Shown piece after piece: positions 6,098 through 10,773 of a DNA stretch of 10,773 nucleotides. This DNA is from Chloroflexota bacterium (GTDB taxonomy: Bacteria > Cyanobacteriota > Vampirovibrionia > Obscuribacterales > Obscuribacteraceae), in NCBI GenBank assembly GCA_005240105.1, contig SBAT01000010.1, positions 1 to 10,773 on the forward strand. The letters run 5' to 3'. The notes under the pieces were generated by a model. The model ran no database searches. It saw only the letters and a list, made by a program, of their open reading frames with translations, and was not told where the DNA came from. The position numbers and the translations under genes are program-made. How positions within the stretch are numbered: the first letter of the stretch is position 1; each line of letters begins with the position of its first letter.

Positions 6098-6627
6098 ATA
6101 AGATCCTGATATCCGTCATAGCAATGTTCATCGCCGCGGGTCTGTCGCAACAAGCCGTTTCAGCAGGCGAATGGACTGAATCAATTAAGTTGAATTTTGC
6201 TCTGGATGATAAGCAATGGGACCTTGGCTGGTCTAATAAATCAGAAGAGATTTACATTCTAGAGTTTGTACCTAAGGGACAAAACGTCGAGAATTGGAAA
6301 GAGCTCATTACTTTCGAATTCTATCCCGGGCTACAAAAGAAAATTAACTGTTCACAGTTTGCCAATGGCTTCCTGCACCGCCTCAAAGCAAACGAACCTA
6401 ATGTTAAAGTCTCAAGTTACTTGGATAAACCGGACAATGTAATTGTCGAATGGGTGCTTAACGGTTCTCCCAAACACGCAGATCAAGACGAATTGGACAG
6501 ATTTATCTTCGGCAAACAGGGACTGCACATGGTTCATTATGTCAAGAAAACCAAGTCCCTAACGCCGGCCGAACGAACCAAATGGCTGAAATTCCTCGAA
6601 TCAGCGACATTGATAGACGGAAAATAG
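6094..6627 (+). CDS. Small exported protein of unknown function, coupled to pyrD
   Basis: This 177-residue protein has a clear Sec signal peptide: Lys3, hydrophobic core 4-17, and VSA-GE giving predicted cleavage after residue 24. The mature protein of about 153 residues has no further membrane helix. It has a single Cys near the middle (KKINCSQFANGF), so no internal disulfide is possible. The sequence alternates predicted strands with a WTESIKLNF start, ILEFVPKGQNVENWKELITFEFY, and a C-terminal helix (LTPAERTKWLKFLESATL), suggesting a compact alpha/beta fold. I do not recognise a family with confidence. Its ATG overlaps the pyrD stop as ATGA, and only a weak AAGTGAAG precedes it. It is probably translated by ribosomes finishing pyrD. 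No functional link to pyrimidine synthesis is evident. Confidence 0.8.
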   Translation: MNKILISVIAMFIAAGLSQQAVSAGEWTESIKLNFALDDKQWDLGWSNKSEEIYILEFVPKGQNVENWKELITFEFYPGLQKKINCSQFANGFLHRLKANEPNVKVSSYLDKPDNVIVEWVLNGSPKHADQDELDRFIFGKQGLHMVHYVKKTKSLTPAERTKWLKFLESATLIDGK

Positions 6628-6643
6628 CCTTTGTCAAACTGCA

Positions 6644-7675
6644 TTATCGATTCAAGGGCTTCACATAAAACTCATTGACTAAGTACAGCCCAGTTGCCAC
6701 CACCGGCACAGCCACAAGTGCGCCCATGATGCCCATTAGAGTTGCGCCAATCAAAATGGCAAAGAGAATAATTACTGGATGCACATCCACGCACTTGCCT
6801 AATAGCTGCGGAACAATAATATTGCTTTCTGCCCACTGCTCAAGCACGAACAAACCTACTGTCATCAGTCCCAACATAGGATCTTGGTTGAAGGCCACAA
6901 CTACAGCAAACGACGCTGTCAGCATAGAGCCTACAAAAGGCATTAAGTTGAGCACACCAGCCAGTGCTCCCAGAACCAACGAGTAGTGTACCCCTAAAAT
7001 CGTCAGTCCAGTACCTAAGAATAAGCCGACGCAGATACTAACCAAGATCTGACCACGAACATAACCACCCATCGTTTGTCCCAAGGGCACAATCAAAGAT
7101 GCCACACGCTCGCGACGGTGTTTCGGCAACCAAGATAACAAGCTCTTCCAAATTTGGTCAGCTTCAATTACAAAATACGCCGTCAAAAATAGAATCAAAA
7201 TGGCGCTCAATAACAAACCAACTAATCCAGCCGTCAAATTCAGCGTTTGCTTGATCATCTTCAAGAGAGGATCACGGATATCAGTCCACTCAAGTGCAAG
7301 CGCATCAGGAGTTTGTCCTGTAACAGTTAAAAGCTGGTTGTACCAAGACGTCAGCCCGGACATTTGATGCGGGATGTTTTGATACAACTGTGTTGCTTGC
7401 TCCCAAAGTGCCGGAGCCAAGAAATAAGCCAAACAGGCATACAGAAGCAGGAAACTCGCATAGAGCAGAATAATTGTCATAATGCGCGGGATCTTTTTCT
7501 TCTCCGCCCATTCAGCCACAGGAGTAATTCCAGCAGCAAGCGTTATGGCAATCAATAGATTAACAATCAGACCGCGTAGCGTGTATATCAACGCTAATGA
7601 CAGCGCTATACCAAAGAAGAGGAATACTGGAAAAGCCTGACGCCAATGACCCTTTACTTCGCTTACGACACTCAT
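6644..7675 (-). CDS. AI-2E/PerM family membrane transporter
   Basis: This is a 343-residue inner-membrane protein of the AI-2E (PerM/YdiK/TqsA) family. Members are reported to export small molecules such as autoinducer-2 or to move ions, but most substrates are unknown. Hydrophobic segments lie at about 14-32, 35-52, 64-87, 147-170, 207-228, 232-262, 268-280 and 301-334. A soluble stretch of about 60 residues sits between the third and fourth, as is typical. Family landmarks are GGYVRGQ (203-209), NLMPFVGS (243-250) and the ESNIIVPQLLGKCVDVHP block (283-300). Length and layout are full-size. It is the last gene of the minus-strand operon, starting 3 bp after the glycosyltransferase-like gene. 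Its 3' end is 16 bp from the convergent exported-protein gene. The operon position suggests a role in the envelope, but this is inference. Confidence 0.92.
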   Translation of the reverse strand: MSVVSEVKGHWRQAFPVFLFFGIALSLALIYTLRGLIVNLLIAITLAAGITPVAEWAEKKKIPRIMTIILLYASFLLLYACLAYFLAPALWEQATQLYQNIPHQMSGLTSWYNQLLTVTGQTPDALALEWTDIRDPLLKMIKQTLNLTAGLVGLLLSAILILFLTAYFVIEADQIWKSLLSWLPKHRRERVASLIVPLGQTMGGYVRGQILVSICVGLFLGTGLTILGVHYSLVLGALAGVLNLMPFVGSMLTASFAVVVAFNQDPMLGLMTVGLFVLEQWAESNIIVPQLLGKCVDVHPVIILFAILIGATLMGIMGALVAVPVVATGLYLVNEFYVKPLNR

Positions 7676-7678
7676 TCG

Positions 7679-10144
7679 TTACTCCCCTATCTTAATGGTA
7701 ATCGGCTCACTGGGAAAACCAATCATTGCACCATTAGCATCGAGCGCAATTGCTCGTATCTGGTGGACACCTTTAGATTCCAAAACTTCAGCTGGTAGAT
7801 CGAAAACTCCTTTTACTCTGTGAATCTCCCAATCATTCATCGGTAGCTGTGCCGATAACGGCATGTAGGCATCAATTTCTGCTTCGCCGTTGGCATCAAC
7901 TGTAACACCAGGCTTCGTCACAAACAACTTAACCCACTTTGCATTTTTCACAGCACTAGCATCATATGTAAGTTGTACTTTCTGTCCTAGACTAACATTA
8001 TGCATCCAGGTAGAAAGGACATCCCCTGGTCGGGAAAGGTCAAGTTTTGGAACGCTAGACTCATCTCCAACAATTTCCAACGACCTCAGATCAACATGAT
8101 AGTCCCCCGGCTGAAACGACAGTCCGACTTTTGTTATCTTGCCTAGAGTCCAGGACCTATAGCGCCCAACCCACAAGACATACTGTCCGCGGTGTCCGTG
8201 CATGATTGGAGCATGATGCAATTTGTCATCTCCAGCCACTTGCCAAACCAGCGACACCTTGCCACCTAAACAAGCAGAGCAACCAGTTGCATCTTCCTTG
8301 CTTACATCCGCAACTGCAACATTTGCTTTGGTCGGATCAATATCTTTAACCGGGAACCAAAGGGTCAATCCGCCTGATTGTGGATAGACTCGGACCAAGT
8401 CGCCAATCTTTTCAACGCAAGGCGTTTTGGATGACATCAGGTGCCAAGACTTGCCATCAGCCACCAATGTGTCCGACGGCTCAAATGTAAGACCCTGGAT
8501 ATTGCTAGTGGCAAAGTCAAATTTATAAGTACTGAGCCCATCTAGTGCTCTGGTCCATGGCACAAAAGATCCGCTTGCAGGACTCCAAATCATCGCATTC
8601 TTCATTGCTGGGTTATCGATCATGCTTATGAATTGCCGCGGCCACATGAAATCATGACTGCCGGAGATAACCGGCTCAATGGTAATTAACTTATTGCTGT
8701 AATCCTGCGAACTCACCGGACGGTTGGCCATGAAAGCAAGATATTGAGGTCTCGTCAACATTCCGGCTCCAGAATAGTCGCGCGGAATGTCCAGAAGTAA
8801 CACACGACTGCCTGATGGCGCCTCTGCTGCCAGTTTATATACCTGCAAGCGAAGACCGGACATCAAATTCCCCGCCTTCAACCACGGTTCAAGATTGGCA
8901 GAAAGCAAAACACCCCAGCACATAAATATTACAGACAACAACATGGCTCCGGTAAGCGTTAATGCTTTGGCCATCTTTTTATTTAGAACGTCCACCGCAG
9001 GCAATGCAGCAAGAGCAAAGAACATGCAGAACGGCGCCGACGACAGAAAGAAGAGACGACTACCAACGAGGTTGGGATAAATATGCCAAACCTGAAATGT
9101 CGGCAGAACAAGAATTACTGCCCACGCTACCAGGAATAGAAACGGACGCACAGATGCTATGCGCGTTATCAAACGAATACCAAAGATCAAGCCAATAAGC
9201 GCGTAGCTTATCCACAAGGTTGGAATAAGCCAGGAGGCGAGAGGCACCTCTTCATTGACCGGTATTAAAAGCTTAAGAAGCGTAGCCTTATCTAGAAACA
9301 CTCCAAGTATGTTCATCAGGCTATCTGTGCCTAATGTCTCATAGCCGCCAATGACCGTGCTCAGCAATAGAGTCCTGGCAATACTGCAAAAAGCAAGCAC
9401 GACAAAGAAAGCGCCGACATACATTATTTTGTTGAGCACGGTACTTGTTTTGCTCCGTACCATTAACAGTTCATACAAAGCAATGACAATCGGCAAGCTG
9501 ACAGCCATTTCCTTACTGGCAAACGAAAGCAAGAAGCAGGCAAGCGCTGCAAAGAAATATCCTTTCTCATGCAGAAGGCGAAAGCGCATGTAACAAAAAA
9601 CCGATGCAAAATAAAAGACGCCGCACAACAAATCGACGCGGCCTATTGCCCAGGCAGTAGCTTCCGGGTGCAGTGGGTAGACGGCAAATAACAGTCCCGC
9701 CCAAATCGCAGCCACGGCACCAATACGATTACCAAAAGAGCCTGTCAATTCAAGAGTAATAAGTCCGACAAACAAAGCACAGAATGAAAACAGAATGATA
9801 TTGGTTAAGTGAAAGCCAAAAGCATTGGCACCCCAGATCAGGTAATCGATAAAGAAGGACGTGGAAGAAATCGGGCGATAACACTTCATTATGTCGGAGC
9901 CGGCCCAATTGCCATAGAAATTGTGTAAGAAGTCGCCCCAATCACCGTGAGCAGCACGCGCCACGTAATCCAGGTGCAGAAAATCATCCAACAGAAATCC
10001 AACATTCAATGTCGGCGCGTAAGCAACAAAACAGGCAACCACTGCAAGGACGATACCCACGATCATCTGCACCTGTGTAGTCCGCAAATCCAATGTTGCT
10101 TTCTCCAGGGTCAATTCATTTTTGGGTTGTTCGACTTTGTTCAC
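7679..10144 (-). CDS. GT-C-type membrane glycosyltransferase-like protein with large extracytoplasmic tail
   Basis: The protein has 821 residues. The N-terminal half has about 11 membrane helices, from about 27-46 to 391-413. The first extracytoplasmic loop has FLLDDF (Asp53/Asp54) and YRPIS (89-93). Later come FHLTN (111-115), HPEA (159-162), GRVD (168-171) and SKE (210-212). This series matches GT-C glycosyltransferases of the PMT/TMTC type, which move sugars from lipid-phosphate donors to acceptors outside the membrane. Asp53/Asp54 are candidate catalytic or metal-binding residues. Donor and acceptor are unknown. Residues 414-821 are extracytoplasmic, with a C-x-x-C (CSAC, about 620). A C-terminal module (about 630-821) recurs in the upstream partial gene. 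The start is GTG at 10142-10144, abutting the upstream TAA and preceded by AGGA. The next in-frame Met (27) would trim the cytoplasmic leader. Being followed closely by an AI-2E gene suggests envelope biogenesis. Confidence 0.75.
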   Translation of the reverse strand: MNKVEQPKNELTLEKATLDLRTTQVQMIVGIVLAVVACFVAYAPTLNVGFLLDDFLHLDYVARAAHGDWGDFLHNFYGNWAGSDIMKCYRPISSTSFFIDYLIWGANAFGFHLTNIILFSFCALFVGLITLELTGSFGNRIGAVAAIWAGLLFAVYPLHPEATAWAIGRVDLLCGVFYFASVFCYMRFRLLHEKGYFFAALACFLLSFASKEMAVSLPIVIALYELLMVRSKTSTVLNKIMYVGAFFVVLAFCSIARTLLLSTVIGGYETLGTDSLMNILGVFLDKATLLKLLIPVNEEVPLASWLIPTLWISYALIGLIFGIRLITRIASVRPFLFLVAWAVILVLPTFQVWHIYPNLVGSRLFFLSSAPFCMFFALAALPAVDVLNKKMAKALTLTGAMLLSVIFMCWGVLLSANLEPWLKAGNLMSGLRLQVYKLAAEAPSGSRVLLLDIPRDYSGAGMLTRPQYLAFMANRPVSSQDYSNKLITIEPVISGSHDFMWPRQFISMIDNPAMKNAMIWSPASGSFVPWTRALDGLSTYKFDFATSNIQGLTFEPSDTLVADGKSWHLMSSKTPCVEKIGDLVRVYPQSGGLTLWFPVKDIDPTKANVAVADVSKEDATGCSACLGGKVSLVWQVAGDDKLHHAPIMHGHRGQYVLWVGRYRSWTLGKITKVGLSFQPGDYHVDLRSLEIVGDESSVPKLDLSRPGDVLSTWMHNVSLGQKVQLTYDASAVKNAKWVKLFVTKPGVTVDANGEAEIDAYMPLSAQLPMNDWEIHRVKGVFDLPAEVLESKGVHQIRAIALDANGAMIGFPSEPITIKIGE
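7682..7688 (-). promoter_or_regulatory. Ribosome binding site of the AI-2E gene inside the upstream gene
   Basis: Minus-strand AGGGGAG lies 6 nt before the ATG at 7675. It is within the last codons of the upstream gene, whose TAA is at 7679-7681. This supports translational coupling. Confidence 0.8.
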
Positions 10145-10773
10145 TTATTTTGTCCTAGTGGGATTTACTTGTAGGTTCACTGGATCCGAAACATAGCCTA
10201 CAACCTGTCCCTTGTCATCAACAGCTGCGATGCGAACTTGATAATACCCGGCAACCGGCAAACTGTTCTGATCAAGTTCAAAATTTCCTTGCGTCTTACC
10301 AAGATGCCATGATTTTAGACTCTTATCGGACAGGTTCTTATCCCTCAGCTGTCCAGTGTAGTGTTCGAACCAACTATCCGGCTTGGAAATTTCAACGACC
10401 ACATCTTTTGCCTGAGCTATCTCAGTCGCGTCGTATTTAAACAACCCTCGCCCTTGAGGAAGTCGGTAAGCTCCTTCAATGTCCAGACGAACTGTAGAAT
10501 CGTCCGGGACTAATTTTGGTATTTCAGAATCTCCCTTGCTTAACTTGAGAGAGTCAATTGTCGAAGCGGAAGGCAAGTCCAACCTCACACGCGAGATATT
10601 GCCTGCCATAATCCAACTCTTGTGTTCGGAAACATTGAATCGATAGTGATGCGGTTGACCATCTGCTTGCGCTAGCAAGGTCAATCTGCGTTCAGGGGAA
10701 AAGTTTCTTGCGCCTTCGCTGTTCCAGTAGAGCGACAAAAGAGTCGGGCGAGAACTGACACCCGGCTTAACGA
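10145..10773 (-). CDS. C-terminal part of a protein sharing the extracytoplasmic module (runs off window)
   Basis: The frame is open to the window edge. The codons before the TTG at 10736-10738 contain no stop (reading VKPGVSSRPTLLSLYWNSEG), so this is a 5'-truncated gene, not one starting at that TTG. About 209 residues are visible, with no membrane helix, rich in beta-strand-like segments. They match the C-terminal module of the next gene: SLYWNSEG with SLVWQVAG, KSWIMAGNISRVRLDL with RSWTLGKITKVGLSF, DSEIPKL with ESSVPKL, FKYDATEIAQAKDVVVEISKP with LTYDASAVKNAKWVKLFVTKP, and QVRIAAVDDKGQVVGYVSDPV with QIRAIALDANGAMIGFPSEPI. The full gene is probably another GT-C-like membrane protein and tandem paralog. 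That half is outside the window, so it is inferred only. It ends in TAA directly before the next gene's GTG. Confidence 0.8.
   Translation of the reverse strand, partial: VKPGVSSRPTLLSLYWNSEGARNFSPERRLTLLAQADGQPHHYRFNVSEHKSWIMAGNISRVRLDLPSASTIDSLKLSKGDSEIPKLVPDDSTVRLDIEGAYRLPQGRGLFKYDATEIAQAKDVVVEISKPDSWFEHYTGQLRDKNLSDKSLKSWHLGKTQGNFELDQNSLPVAGYYQVRIAAVDDKGQVVGYVSDPVNLQVNPTRTK
10153..10156 (-). promoter_or_regulatory. Ribosome binding site supporting a GTG start
   Basis: Minus-strand AGGA (within TAGGAC) sits 8 nt before GTG 10144. The TAA of the upstream gene immediately precedes the GTG with no spacer, so the two genes are probably translated together. Confidence 0.6.

Noticed and set aside
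6628..6643. Terminator between the exported-protein gene and the AI-2E gene
   Set aside because: Only 16 bp separate the stops, and I see no GC-rich stem followed by a T run.
10736..10738. TTG as the true start of the rightmost minus-strand gene
   Set aside because: The frame continues without a stop to the window edge, and the match to the neighbouring gene's module begins at about this point and is not preceded by a start region. The gene is truncated by the window.

Overview
The window looks like a chromosomal segment from a free-living, signalling-rich bacterium with moderate GC. It carries no phage, plasmid or insertion-sequence genes. A membrane Hanks-type Ser/Thr kinase with a TPR tail, followed directly by a receiver-kinase fusion, is the kind of gene content I associate with Obscuribacter-like Melainabacteria/Vampirovibrionia. 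Cyanobacteria, Planctomycetes or Acidobacteria are possible alternatives. This placement is an inference from gene content and is only tentative.

Layout. (1) Positions 29-92 hold three copies of a 22-23 bp hairpin-forming repeat. It runs into the 3' end of a small minus-strand ORF (59-295) for a short Gln-rich secreted protein. (2) After a 159 bp AT-rich divergent spacer, two plus-strand genes sit 2 bp apart. The first (455-2353) is a Ser/Thr kinase with an N-terminal Cys-rich motif, one transmembrane helix and TPRs. The second (2356-3585) has a response-regulator receiver domain fused to a second Ser/Thr kinase. (3) A minus-strand MFS transporter of the UMF1/Atg22-like type (3571-4902) overlaps the second kinase tail to tail. 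(4) pyrD (5003-6097), a class 2-like dihydroorotate dehydrogenase, is coupled by an ATGA overlap to a small exported protein of unknown function (6094-6627). (5) The rest is a tight minus-strand operon, read right to left. It holds the 3' end of a gene running off the window (10145-10773), a large GT-C-type membrane glycosyltransferase-like protein (7679-10144) and an AI-2E/PerM family membrane protein (6644-7675). Junctions are 0 bp and 3 bp.

The most interesting points are the kinase pair and the PyrD active site. The pair combines a membrane kinase whose TPR domain is predicted to lie outside the cytoplasm with a translationally coupled soluble kinase controlled by a receiver domain. It could link Ser/Thr and two-component signalling. 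PyrD has a Cys where class 2 enzymes use Ser, and a Leu where they have a conserved Phe in the proton relay. Its mRNA also appears to be leaderless. The large GT-C protein and the partial gene beside it share a C-terminal extracytoplasmic module of about 190 residues, suggesting tandem duplication of a surface-glycan or glycoprotein enzyme.
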